A stretch of 42,336 bases of DNA, from positions 1 through 42,336 of the IMG/VR virus record IMGVR_UViG_3300037171_000041. The stretch is one strand, 5' to 3'. Shown in pieces: positions 1 through 6,209 of this stretch (its first letter is position 1; every line of letters begins with the position of its first letter). The position numbers and the translations under genes are program-made. The notes under the pieces were generated by a model. That model was not told where the DNA came from. It saw only the letters and a list, made by a program, of their open reading frames with translations, and did not search any database. The stretch comes from a virus.

Positions 1-512
1 CGGCGCTGACCTCACTCAAGGCTGATGCGGCTAGGACCGTGTCTGCCAGCGGCTGCCCGGCGCTGACCTCACTCAAGGCCGATGCGGCTGAGACCGTTGA
101 CGTACACGGCTGCACGTCGCTGACCTCGCTCAAGGCCGATGCGGCTAGGACCGTGTATGCCAGCGGCTGCACGTCGCTGACCTCGCTGAAGGCTGATGCG
201 GCTGAGACCGTGTACTCCAGCGGCTGCACGTCGCTGACCTCACTGAAGGCCGATGCGGCTAAGACCGTGTATGCCAGCGGCTGCACGTCGCTGACCTCGC
301 TCAAGGCTGATGCGGCTGAGCACGTGTACGCCAGCGGCTGCACGTCGCTGACCTCACTGAAGGCCGATGCGGCTAAGACCGTGTATGCCTACGGCTGCAC
401 GTCGCTGACCTCACTGAAGGCTGATGCGGCTGAGGCCGTGTATGCCTACGACTGCACGTCGCTGACCTCACTGAAGGCCGATGCGGCTAAGACCGTGTCT
501 GCCAGCGGCTGC
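1..512 (+). repeat. 57-bp tandem repeat array, copy 1 (cut by window start)
   Basis: One partial and eight full 57-bp units, each coding 19 residues of the form (TS/PA)LTSLKAD(A/S)A-x-x-V-x-x-x-(G/D)C. Units differ only at a few positions, and synonymous choices travel with them (for example the EHV variant always has the Tyr codon TAC). The array begins at the window edge, so its true length is unknown. The same alleles occur in the arrays at 39814-40839 and 41979-42206. Confidence 0.95.
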
Positions 513-563
513 CCGGCGCTCAAGGCTGGAAAATCACGCTTTACGAAATGGGGTAAAGGATGA
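3..563 (+). CDS. 19-residue-repeat (LRR-like solenoid) protein, 5'-truncated paralogue 1
   Basis: Partial gene: the N-terminal domain lies outside the window. What remains is 9 repeats (first incomplete) and the C-terminal tail PALKAGKSRFTKWGKG. The repeat has two short strand-like stretches (TSLTSLKA and TVYASGC) and one Cys per turn. This suggests a short-turn beta-solenoid or leucine-rich-repeat-like rod with a cysteine ladder. Its TGA overlaps the ATG of the exonuclease gene (ATGA at 560-563), so the two are probably translationally coupled. The tail is shared with the paralogue at 41667. Function is unknown; early-gene context suggests an intracellular role rather than a virion part. It is not a known pentapeptide or classic 20-24-residue LRR protein. 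Confidence 0.85.
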   Translation, partial: ALTSLKADAARTVSASGCPALTSLKADAAETVDVHGCTSLTSLKADAARTVYASGCTSLTSLKADAAETVYSSGCTSLTSLKADAAKTVYASGCTSLTSLKADAAEHVYASGCTSLTSLKADAAKTVYAYGCTSLTSLKADAAEAVYAYDCTSLTSLKADAAKTVSASGCPALKAGKSRFTKWGKG

Positions 564-1402
564 AGGACGGCATCTATCCCGGTTTGTCCTGGGATGACTA
601 TCGCGCCATCGACGCTTTGAATGGATCGAGTATCATCCCCATGCGCAAGTCGCCTATGTATTACCGATTTATGCGCGAAAACCCGCAGCCGCCCACAGAT
701 GCCATGATTCTCGGCACTGCAACCCATCGCCTGGTTCTCGAACCCGAGAAGGCCGGCGACTTTGCGGTGTGGGGTGAGCGCGAGGAAGAGAAGGTACGGC
801 GCGGCCAGATTTGGGAAGCATTCAAGACTGCGCACGGCGGCAAGATGATTGTCACCGTAGCCGAACGCAATGCGATGGTAGGCATGGCGGTTGGGGCGCG
901 GCGGAATGCTCCGATCATGCGCTATGCCGGCGCGAAGGGCGAGACTGAAGTCACCATGCTCTGGACTGATAAAGTGACAGGTCGAAGGTGGAAGGGTCGC
1001 ATTGACAAACTTATCGAGAAAGGCCACATCATCTTCGACCTGAAGACGTGCCGAGCCTGCAATAAGTACAAATTCGGCGCGCAGGCTCACCAGCTCGGCT
1101 ACCACATCAAAATGGGGCTCTACTGGTCCGGCTACAAAACCCTGACCGGCGAGGCGGCTAAATGTGTTCTTGGCGCGATCGAGAACAAAGAGCCATTCGA
1201 GAGTGCGGTTTACCGCTGCACTAGCGATGTGATCCTGCAGGGGCTTGAAGACCTCGACGGGCTTCTGCGCACCTTGACCCAATGCGAACTTACCGGCGAA
1301 TGGCCCGCAGCCGAGCCCGAAGAGTTAGAGCTGACATTGCCATCCTACGCCTACACTCAGCCCGAAGATGATCTAAGCGATCTTGAATTGGTCGAGGAGT
1401 AA
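560..1402 (+). CDS. PD-(D/E)XK exonuclease, RecE/Cas4-like
   Basis: 280 residues. It resembles the phage PDDEXK-like exodeoxyribonuclease VIII C-domain family, which resects double-stranded DNA ends for single-strand-annealing recombination. Visible motifs: GTATH (His56), acidic residues around E128-E130, D149 in GRIDK, the core D160-L-K162 in IIFDLKTC, and a following QLGYH (about 178-182), as in RecB-type nucleases. The C-terminus is acidic. Start: ATG overlapping the stop of the upstream repeat gene. The next gene follows after 2 nt and looks like a DNA-binding partner. Together with the RusA-like gene at 5859 this forms a phage recombination module. The fold assignment is firm; the exact substrate is inferred. 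Confidence 0.88.
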   Translation: MKDGIYPGLSWDDYRAIDALNGSSIIPMRKSPMYYRFMRENPQPPTDAMILGTATHRLVLEPEKAGDFAVWGEREEEKVRRGQIWEAFKTAHGGKMIVTVAERNAMVGMAVGARRNAPIMRYAGAKGETEVTMLWTDKVTGRRWKGRIDKLIEKGHIIFDLKTCRACNKYKFGAQAHQLGYHIKMGLYWSGYKTLTGEAAKCVLGAIENKEPFESAVYRCTSDVILQGLEDLDGLLRTLTQCELTGEWPAAEPEELELTLPSYAYTQPEDDLSDLELVEE

Positions 1403-1404
1403 CC

Positions 1405-1962
1405 ATGGGAAAACCAACTGTTTACGATGAGCTTTACCCCGGTAGATTCCTGAAGGCGGGGCTACTTAAGGGCCAGAAGGTCACGCTCACAATCAAGGAC
1501 GTTGACCTTGAGGGGCTCGAAGACGAAAACGGCAAGAAGCAGCAGAAGGCTATCCTCGCTTTTGAAGAGCGTCCAATGCAGCTTGTCATGTGCAAGACCA
1601 ACGGAATCTGCATCAAATCGATGTTCGGGCCGGCGCTCGCGGATTGGCTTGGTAAGCGTGTCACGCTTTTTGAATCGCAATGGAACGGTGAGCCTTGTAT
1701 TCGTATATGGGGATCACCGGATATTCCGAGCGATCAGAAAATTGTGGTGCAATTGCCGAGACGCCGGCCTATGGATATGGTAATGCACGCCGTCAGCCAA
1801 AAGAAACAGGCACCAGTAACCACTGGCACCCTGGACCCGCACATCTCGGCTGCATTCGGCATTCTGGGCTGGGAGGCGCGGGCGCAATCTGAGTACTTAG
1901 CGGCCCATACCGGGCTGACCCAACAGGAAATCGCGGCGGACCTCAATCGGATGCTTGAATAA
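1405..1962 (+). CDS. Phage protein next to the exonuclease, possible ssDNA-binding (OB-like)
   Basis: 185 residues, ATG two bases after the exonuclease stop. The N-terminal 110 residues (FLKAGLLKGQKVTLTIKDV, MCKTNGICIKSMFG, DWLGKRVTLFES) match a common phage protein type that sits beside Cas4/RecE-like nucleases. The strand-rich pattern fits a small OB-like barrel. The C-terminal part (from about residue 130) is a linker and a short helical region, TGLTQQEIAADLNRMLE. By position it could coat single-stranded DNA or assist annealing, but no catalytic motif is visible and the role is inferred from context only. Confidence 0.6.
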   Translation: MGKPTVYDELYPGRFLKAGLLKGQKVTLTIKDVDLEGLEDENGKKQQKAILAFEERPMQLVMCKTNGICIKSMFGPALADWLGKRVTLFESQWNGEPCIRIWGSPDIPSDQKIVVQLPRRRPMDMVMHAVSQKKQAPVTTGTLDPHISAAFGILGWEARAQSEYLAAHTGLTQQEIAADLNRMLE

Positions 1963-2033
1963 AAGGGGAATGTGGTAGACTTAGCTTAGGTCGCCGGCCA
2001 GCGGCCCGCTCGTCGCCAGACTGAGCTTAATCA

Positions 2034-2090
2034 ATTCAGGCTGCGCGTTTGGACCTCACACCTGGCGCGCAGCTTGAATACAATGTGAGG
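2034..2090 (+). promoter_or_regulatory. Leader stem-loop with loop complementary to the Shine-Dalgarno
   Basis: A 14-bp inverted repeat (2034-2047 against 2066-2079; one G-T pair) encloses an 18-nt loop. The loop contains CCTCACA (2054-2060), the exact reverse complement of TGTGAGG (2084-2090), the ribosome binding site of the gene starting at 2095. If transcribed, either the full stem forms, or a shorter stem plus loop-to-SD pairing would hide the start. A complete pseudoknot with all 14 bp is unlikely because only 4 nt link stem and SD, so the AT-rich lower stem would have to open. The rest of the 132-bp intergenic (1963-2033) shows no clear promoter. Confidence 0.6.
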
Positions 2091-2094
2091 CTTC

Positions 2095-2964
2095 ATGGCT
2101 TCCAAAAGTCCGGCATTTCAGTTCTACGCCGCCGAGTACCTAGCAGATGAAAATGTAGTTGTGATGACCCTCGAAGAGGAGGGCGCGTATATCCGCGCGT
2201 TATCTTACTGCTGGCGCGAAGGCAGCATCCCAGCAGACAATGAAACTCTTGCGAGGCTCCTGAAGGGCGCATCGAACCAAACTTTAACGGTGGTTCGCAA
2301 AAGGTTCAACCAATGTTCAACCAATGCAGATCGATTAGTGCATTCGAGACTCGAAGCGGAACGCAAAAAACAGGCAGGGTGGCGAGAAAAATCATCTATC
2401 GCAGGTAAGCGTTCCGGTAATGTGCGGAGAAATAAGAAGTTACAAACCGAACCAACCTTCAACCAACCTTCAACCAACCTTCATGATTTGGTTGAACCAA
2501 ATGCGAACTCTTCTTCTTCTTCTTCTTCTTCTAATAAAAACAAATACAAATACAAGGCGCCGCAAGCGGCTTTTGATTTGCCTTCCTGGATTCCGAAGGA
2601 CGCCTGGGACGGTTTTCTTGAGATGCGCCGTAAAAAACGTGTGCCGAGCACCGGCCGGGCTCTGGAGGGAATCGTTCGTAACCTCGACAAGCTCCGTGGC
2701 CTCGGTTTCCAATCAGGCGAGGTTTTAGATCAATCGACGGTCTGCGGATGGACAGGAGTTTTTCCGATAAAAAACTTGACGGGCGCAGCCTCAAAGATCG
2801 CGCAACCCGGAATCAACCACGCGGAGGAACTCAGGCGCGCCAAGCTCAGCGAGCAACAACGCGCAGAAGAGGACGCCGCGATGGTAAAACATCACGAGGA
2901 ATGGTTGCGGCTTTCACCTGAAGAGCGGATCGCTCGGCAAAATGCAGATCTGAGTCAAACGTAG
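2095..2964 (+). CDS. DUF1376 (YdaU-like) replication initiation-type protein
   Basis: 289 residues. The N-terminus (FQFYAAEYLADENVVVMTLE, GAYIRALSYCWREGSIPADN) is the DUF1376/YdaU domain seen in phage replication-initiation proteins, residues about 5-105. Then comes a low-complexity linker (about 118-160) with eight consecutive Ser from a (TCT)8 tract at 2509-2532, then a C-terminal domain (about 163-285). RBS TGAGG 4 nt before the ATG, preceded by the stem-loop at 2034-2079. The DNA of the N-domain/linker holds an iteron-like array and an AT-rich stretch, so the gene may contain its own origin as lambda O does. Family assignment good; initiator role inferred. Confidence 0.8.
   Translation: MASKSPAFQFYAAEYLADENVVVMTLEEEGAYIRALSYCWREGSIPADNETLARLLKGASNQTLTVVRKRFNQCSTNADRLVHSRLEAERKKQAGWREKSSIAGKRSGNVRRNKKLQTEPTFNQPSTNLHDLVEPNANSSSSSSSSNKNKYKYKAPQAAFDLPSWIPKDAWDGFLEMRRKKRVPSTGRALEGIVRNLDKLRGLGFQSGEVLDQSTVCGWTGVFPIKNLTGAASKIAQPGINHAEELRRAKLSEQQRAEEDAAMVKHHEEWLRLSPEERIARQNADLSQT
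2275..2556 (+). other. Candidate replication origin: AACCAA iterons, palindrome, AT-rich tract
   Basis: AACCAA occurs at 2275, 2308, 2319, 2450, 2461, 2472 and 2495. Two 11-bp direct copies of GTTCAACCAAT lie at 2304-2325 and three 11-bp copies of AACCAACCTTC at 2450-2482. A 17-bp palindrome (ATTTGGTT-G-AACCAAAT, 2486-2502) follows, then the TCT tract and an A-rich stretch at 2533-2556. Because 11 is not a multiple of 3, the spacing is kept in the DNA and not in the protein, which argues for a DNA-level role. Initiator binding is inferred. Confidence 0.55.
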
Positions 2965-2969
2965 GGGCA

Positions 2970-3001
2970 AAGGTAAATCAACTTTACCTTCGCGCCACGC
3001 G
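2970..3001 (+). promoter_or_regulatory. Intergenic hairpins before the next ribosome binding site
   Basis: AAGGTAAA (2970-2977) and TTTACCTT (2983-2990) form a perfect 8-bp hairpin with a 5-nt loop. CGCG-CCA-CGCG follows at 2991-3001. There is no U-run, so it is not a typical intrinsic terminator. It more likely acts as an mRNA processing or stability element between the replication gene and the zinc-ribbon gene. Confidence 0.5.
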
Positions 3002-3019
3002 ACCGAAAGGGGAGAAGTG

Positions 3020-3298
3020 ATGGTAACAGGTACACAACATAGCCCCGACGCCACCAGGACGCCTTTAAGCCCCGTAGGAAGAATTATGTGGGAGGGTGGC
3101 CCGACCCGGAAATGGTCGGCTACAAAATGCCCCGGTGTGTTAGGTGCCTATTACGGAGGATGTGGCGGGTTTGTGGGGTCTTATGTATGCCAGACATGCG
3201 GGCACGATGTCGGGAGGGTCTACTGTGTAGATAAATCAGATCCTGCGTTGAGAAAGTGGATTTGCGATGGGTGCAAGGATAATCGCCATGAGAAATAA
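3020..3298 (+). CDS. Small multi-zinc-ribbon protein
   Basis: 92 residues. Cysteines are arranged as KCPG, CGG, VCQTCGHDVG, VYC and ICDGC, enough for one or two zinc-ribbon sites. ATG chosen at 3020 behind GGGGAGAAGTG; an in-frame GTG lies one codon earlier. Preceded by the hairpin pair at 2970-3001 and followed by the hairpin at 3301-3322. No known family recognised; small phage zinc ribbons often bind host nucleic-acid enzymes, but that is only a possibility here. Confidence 0.65.
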   Translation: MVTGTQHSPDATRTPLSPVGRIMWEGGPTRKWSATKCPGVLGAYYGGCGGFVGSYVCQTCGHDVGRVYCVDKSDPALRKWICDGCKDNRHEK

Positions 3299-3300
3299 AT

Positions 3301-3322
3301 GGGAATTACGTACTTAATTCCC
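3301..3322 (+). promoter_or_regulatory. Perfect 8-bp hairpin upstream of the C39-like gene
   Basis: GGGAATTA (3301-3308) pairs perfectly with TAATTCCC (3315-3322) around a 6-nt loop, ending just before the ribosome binding site (TTGGAGAAG) of the gene at 3339. It resembles the hairpin at 2970-2990 in size and placement. No U-run follows. Confidence 0.5.
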
Positions 3323-3338
3323 TTGGAGAAGTGAACGT

Positions 3339-3890
3339 ATGAAACTCCGATTTTCCATGGACGAAGCCAACGCCGCTGCTGATGAGTGGGGCTTGAATTG
3401 TGGCCCTGCAGCGGTCGCCTCTATTTGCGGACTTTCGCTGGCTGAGTTGCGGCCTCATTTGGGCGACTTTGAATTAAAGCGGTACACAAACCCTACTCTC
3501 ATGGCTCATATTTTGAAGAACATTGGCGCTAAAGTGATTGAGTTTGGCAGGCTCAATTGGCGATTCGAGATGGAGCGGACTGGTAGAGCGCCATGGCCTA
3601 GATATGGCCTTGCGAGGGTCCAGTGGGAAGGACCATGGACGAAAGATGGTGTGCCGATAGCCGCCCGCTACCGAGCTACGCATTGGGTGGGCGCAAGCTA
3701 CGCAAACCAAGACAACATCGGAATCTGGGATGTGAATTGCCTGAATAACGGGACTGGATGGGTAGGACTTCATGACTGGACTAACACGCTGGTTCCGTGG
3801 CTCTTGAAGGAACTTTATCCACGCGCAAGCGGCAAGTGGCACTTGACGCACATCATCGAAATCGAACAGCCAAGGGACTCAAGTATATGA
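3339..3890 (+). CDS. C39/papain-fold cysteine peptidase-like protein
   Basis: 183 residues, no signal peptide. A papain-like triad can be read: Cys21 in LNCGPAAVASICG, His115 in THWVGAS, Asp131 in IWDVN, with spacing typical of C39-like and related domains. Residues 18-60 give the typical helix after the nucleophile (SLAELRPHL, TLMAHILKNIGAKV). It sits in the early operon far from the lysis genes. It may therefore cleave a host or phage protein inside the cell, or be an inactive fold. Start is ATG with GGAGAAG upstream; the stop overlaps the next ATG (ATGA at 3887). Confidence 0.65.
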   Translation: MKLRFSMDEANAAADEWGLNCGPAAVASICGLSLAELRPHLGDFELKRYTNPTLMAHILKNIGAKVIEFGRLNWRFEMERTGRAPWPRYGLARVQWEGPWTKDGVPIAARYRATHWVGASYANQDNIGIWDVNCLNNGTGWVGLHDWTNTLVPWLLKELYPRASGKWHLTHIIEIEQPRDSSI

Positions 3891-4477
3891 TTGCCACGAG
3901 GAATAAATACACCAAGTGGACACCGGACCGTTTGGAGAAACTTCGGCACCTGGCGGCCGGCATGTCTATTCGAGATATTGCTGTGGAGTTCAGCACTACT
4001 CCTTGCTCGATTTGGGCGATATGCAAAGAAAAGAAGATTCCCTGCGGCCGTAGATACCTCGCGTGGTCGCAAGAAAGGTGCGAAACCGTGAGAGCAATGG
4101 CGACTGGCGGCTACACGAAGAATGAGGCTGCCAATCGGATCGGCTGCTCGATCGCGGCGGTTAAACGTGCAGCGTATCGTCTTGGGGTTCGGTTCAAAGG
4201 TAAAGGTGGGGCGCCTCGGCGGATCGACTGGGAGAAAGTTCAAGAATTGGCTGCTTCGGGGGTTTGGATCGCTCAAGCGTGCCGGCTACTGCAAATGCAC
4301 CACTCGGCGGCGATTTACATCAGCAAGCAAATGGGGTTCAAGTGGCCGCTCCCGCCTAAGCAACGTCCCCGTTTGCTGCCAAGCCAGCGCATTGTTCGGC
4401 GGGATCGCAAAGAGGATAGTGCTGTAGTAGACCGCATGATGGTGCTCGCGGAACGTTGCAGTGGGGGGGGCGCATGA
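3887..4477 (+). CDS. Triple helix-turn-helix DNA-binding protein
   Basis: 196 residues. Three successive HTH-like units are visible: residues about 10-48 (LRHLAAGMSIRDIAVEFSTT), about 60-103 (ATGGYTKNEAANRIGCSIAA) and about 112-155 (VQELAASGVWIAQACRLLQM). Each has a WTPDR/WSQER/DWEKV-type entry helix, as in GcrA- or resolvase-like HTH repeats. The C-terminus is basic. ATG start overlaps the upstream stop. Probable regulator or DNA-organising protein of the early region; specific target unknown. A longer in-frame reading to 3797 would sit inside the preceding gene and is not preferred. Confidence 0.65.
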   Translation: MIATRNKYTKWTPDRLEKLRHLAAGMSIRDIAVEFSTTPCSIWAICKEKKIPCGRRYLAWSQERCETVRAMATGGYTKNEAANRIGCSIAAVKRAAYRLGVRFKGKGGAPRRIDWEKVQELAASGVWIAQACRLLQMHHSAAIYISKQMGFKWPLPPKQRPRLLPSQRIVRRDRKEDSAVVDRMMVLAERCSGGGA

Positions 4478-4839
4478 AAGAGACGCCGATTATATTCAGC
4501 GCGCCGATGGTCAAGGCGATATTGGAAGGTCGAAAATCTCAAACTAGGCGCAGCGTCTACTCGGACCTCTGTCCCTGGGGCGTCCCCGGCGACCGGATGT
4601 GGGTACCGGAGAGCTTCCAGAAGTGCGGCTGCGATGCCTGCCGTTTCGCGTGGCCAAAGAAGGGGCCGCATGGGATAGCAGCCTTCCGCGAAGGCTACCG
4701 CGGCCCAAGCTGCGCTGCGTTCACTCCGTCAATCTTCATGCCCCGATGGGCGAGCCGCATCACGCTGGAGATTACCGACGTGCGTTTGCAGCTCATGAGT
4801 CACTGGGTATGGGCATTGACGTTTCGGAGGATTGCATGA
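4474..4839 (+). CDS. ASCH-like phage protein, apparently C-terminally shortened
   Basis: 121 residues. Hallmarks of a widespread phage ASCH-like family are present: MKETPIIFSAPMVKAILEG, KSQTRR, PGDRMWVPE and MPRWASRITLEITDVR. In the family the last motif is usually followed by a longer C-terminal half. Here the protein ends about 20 residues later and the reading frame passes into the next gene, so a truncation or frameshift is likely. Start overlaps the previous stop (ATGA). ASCH folds are thought to bind RNA or modified nucleotides; role here unproven. Confidence 0.65.
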   Translation: MKETPIIFSAPMVKAILEGRKSQTRRSVYSDLCPWGVPGDRMWVPESFQKCGCDACRFAWPKKGPHGIAAFREGYRGPSCAAFTPSIFMPRWASRITLEITDVRLQLMSHWVWALTFRRIA

Positions 4840-5045
4840 ACTTTCTATGGCGGTATCTATACCAGTTGAGCCGCGCCAAACTGCAGGCGAAGCGCGGCCC
4901 TCCCATGGTCTGCTCGACCTGCGGCCTGTTGATTCACCGGCATGACCGTTTCCGCGTGCTGGAAGTCGTGCATATCAGCTGCCGCGATCTCGCCCTCCTA
5001 ACAAAACTATCCAAAGGCGGTCGGCCAGCTCAGTATTTCAAATAG
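4836..5045 (+). CDS. Small zinc-ribbon protein
   Basis: 69 residues, start overlapping the ASCH-like stop (ATGA). Basic N-terminus (LWRYLYQLSRAKLQAKRG) and a metal-site pattern VCSTCG ... HRH ... HISC. The frame stays open upstream to 4599, so a fusion with an ASCH-like remnant cannot be excluded. The ATG at 4836 is preferred because of the overlap. Function unknown. Confidence 0.55.
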   Translation: MNFLWRYLYQLSRAKLQAKRGPPMVCSTCGLLIHRHDRFRVLEVVHISCRDLALLTKLSKGGRPAQYFK

Positions 5046-5059
5046 TTACCAAAGTTCTC

Positions 5060-5089
5060 TTGACAATAAGGGTTGAGATTAGCTAGGTT
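5060..5089 (+). promoter_or_regulatory. Candidate sigma70-type promoter (weak -10)
   Basis: TTGACA at 5060-5065 is a perfect -35 box, preceded by AAGTTCTC much as at the 38398 promoter. The -10 is poor (TAGGTT, 5084-5089, spacer 18). A start about 7 nt downstream would place the 5' end of the RNA at the stem-loop 5097-5168. Confidence 0.4.
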
Positions 5090-5096
5090 GATTCTA

Positions 5097-5168
5097 GTTG
5101 CAGAGGAGTCCGAGGCGTGCGGTTGTAGCCAGGACTTAATAGTCAGCCTGACCTGCGTCCTCTGCAAC
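5097..5168 (+). promoter_or_regulatory. Leader RNA structure with perfect 11-bp closing stem
   Basis: GTTGCAGAGGA (5097-5107) is perfectly complementary to TCCTCTGCAAC (5158-5168). A small inner hairpin is GACT-TAAT-AGTC. The element lies between the TTGACA box and the start at 5181, so it would be the 5' end of that transcript. The 72-nt length recalls a tRNA, but there is no T-loop consensus and the closing stem is too long. Confidence 0.5.
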
Positions 5169-5180
5169 TTATGAGGGACC

Positions 5181-5348
5181 ATGCTGAAGGCTTTTTCGAG
5201 AGACGATCTTTGGCGCTGCCTGTGCGGTGGCGTGAACGAGGAGCGTGTTGTTACCTGCCAGGAATGCGGTAAGCGGCGCTGGTCGCAGCTTGGGGTCAGC
5301 CGAAAAGTGGCTCTGTGGCTCATCGGGCAGTTGCGTAAGGTGGCGTGA
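5181..5348 (+). CDS. 55-residue zinc-ribbon microprotein
   Basis: Short gene with the zinc-ribbon pattern RCLCGG ... TCQECGKRRW, followed by a C-terminal hydrophobic/basic helix (KVALWLIGQLRKVA). ATG is preceded by GAGGGACC. The TGA overlaps the next ATG (TGATG at 5346-5350), supporting real translation. First gene after the leader structure 5097-5168. Function unknown. Confidence 0.7.
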   Translation: MLKAFSRDDLWRCLCGGVNEERVVTCQECGKRRWSQLGVSRKVALWLIGQLRKVA

Positions 5349-5578
5349 TGGAAGACTGTGCGCTTTCAGATAACGAAGAGGTCGTCATGAAAACAACCTT
5401 CAAGGCCACGATGCTCCGTTGTGCTGACATTATCGACCATATGACAGATGACGACGTGTTAGCAAAACAGTTGGATCTGCTGCGAGAAGGAATGACTTTG
5501 GCTCAAGTATCCCGTCTCGATAGGGCTATGTTGGCGTCCGCTTGGTTTCGTTTATGTGCAGAAGGTAAGGTGGCGTGA
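5348..5578 (+). CDS. Hypothetical helical protein
   Basis: 76 residues, ATG overlapping the upstream TGA. Mostly helical and acidic at the N-terminus (EDCALSDNEEVV), with a second Met (MKTTFKATMLRCADIIDHM) that could be an alternative start. No family recognised. Operonic position between a zinc ribbon and a HigA-like gene. Confidence 0.6.
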   Translation: MEDCALSDNEEVVMKTTFKATMLRCADIIDHMTDDDVLAKQLDLLREGMTLAQVSRLDRAMLASAWFRLCAEGKVA

Positions 5579-5581
5579 GTG

Positions 5582-5839
5582 ATGGACAGGTCTTATCACC
5601 CATCATTCTTCATTCAAGAGGAACTGGATGCCCGCGAATGGACTCTGCGCGATCTTGTATCTAGAATGCGTCGCTACGAGAGCGAAGAGGACTGGGATGT
5701 TAATATGCTCGCATTTGAGATGTATATGACCATCCCAGATGTGCTTCTCAGTGAAGATATGGCGCGCGATCTGGGTGTAGCGTTTGGGGTCAGCAAAGAG
5801 TTTTTTTTGAATCTTGATGCCGCATGGAGGGCCTCTTGA
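5582..5839 (+). CDS. HigA-like HTH protein (antitoxin/regulator fold)
   Basis: 85 residues. HPSFFIQEELDAREWTLRDL at the N-terminus and DLGVAFGVSKEFFLNLDAAW at the C-terminus match the HigA/VapI-type XRE family, where the second segment is the characteristic ending after the HTH. The central HTH region (about 25-60) is degenerate compared with the family. No HigB-like toxin gene lies next to it, so it may be a solitary regulator or an antitoxin acting against a host toxin. Starts 3 nt after the previous stop. Confidence 0.65.
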   Translation: MDRSYHPSFFIQEELDAREWTLRDLVSRMRRYESEEDWDVNMLAFEMYMTIPDVLLSEDMARDLGVAFGVSKEFFLNLDAAWRAS

Positions 5840-5858
5840 TTCTACGACGAGGAGCAGC

Positions 5859-6209
5859 ATGACTGAAATTACACTCACCCTGCCGCTGGTACCTCCATCG
5901 GTGAACAACTATGTTCGTCACACACGTAAAGGCTTTCATTACCAAACCAAAGAGGCGAAGGCGTTCAAGGCCGCAGTCGGGATCTATGCGCGCGGGGCCA
6001 AAATAGACGCCAAGCGGTATGTGATCGATGCCGTTATCTTCCTGGGTAAGCGCGCGCGCGGAGATGCGGACAACTTCAACAAATGCATCGGGGACGGATT
6101 GGTAGAAGCTGGGGTGATCCATTCCGATGCCGCAGTCAAAGATTGGCGCGTGCGCGTGGATCGAGACTGGGCCAATCCGCGCACCGTTCTGACAGTGAGG
6201 GGAGCATGA
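5859..6209 (+). CDS. rusA: RusA-like Holliday junction resolvase
   Basis: 116 residues. Opening LTLPLVPPSVNNYVR and the catalytic segment RGDADNFNKCIGDGLVEAG give the RusA pattern, with acidic residues D69, D71, D79 and D90 and Lys75. RusA homodimers cut four-way junctions formed during recombination or replication. Length fits the family (about 110-130). ATG at 5859 follows GAGGAGCAGC, preferred to an upstream in-frame ATG inside the HigA-like gene. Part of the recombination set with the exonuclease at 560. Confidence 0.88.
   Translation: MTEITLTLPLVPPSVNNYVRHTRKGFHYQTKEAKAFKAAVGIYARGAKIDAKRYVIDAVIFLGKRARGDADNFNKCIGDGLVEAGVIHSDAAVKDWRVRVDRDWANPRTVLTVRGA

Noticed and set aside
446-1282. Minus-strand open frame opposite the exonuclease
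   Set aside because: The plus frame has an intact PD-(D/E)XK pattern and coupled start; the opposite frame shows no domain.
3797-3886. Longer start for the triple-HTH gene
   Set aside because: It would lie inside the preceding peptidase gene; the ATGA overlap at 3887 is a better start.
5097-5168. tRNA gene
   Set aside because: Size is right, but there is no T-loop consensus, no CCA-type end, and the closing stem is 11 bp.
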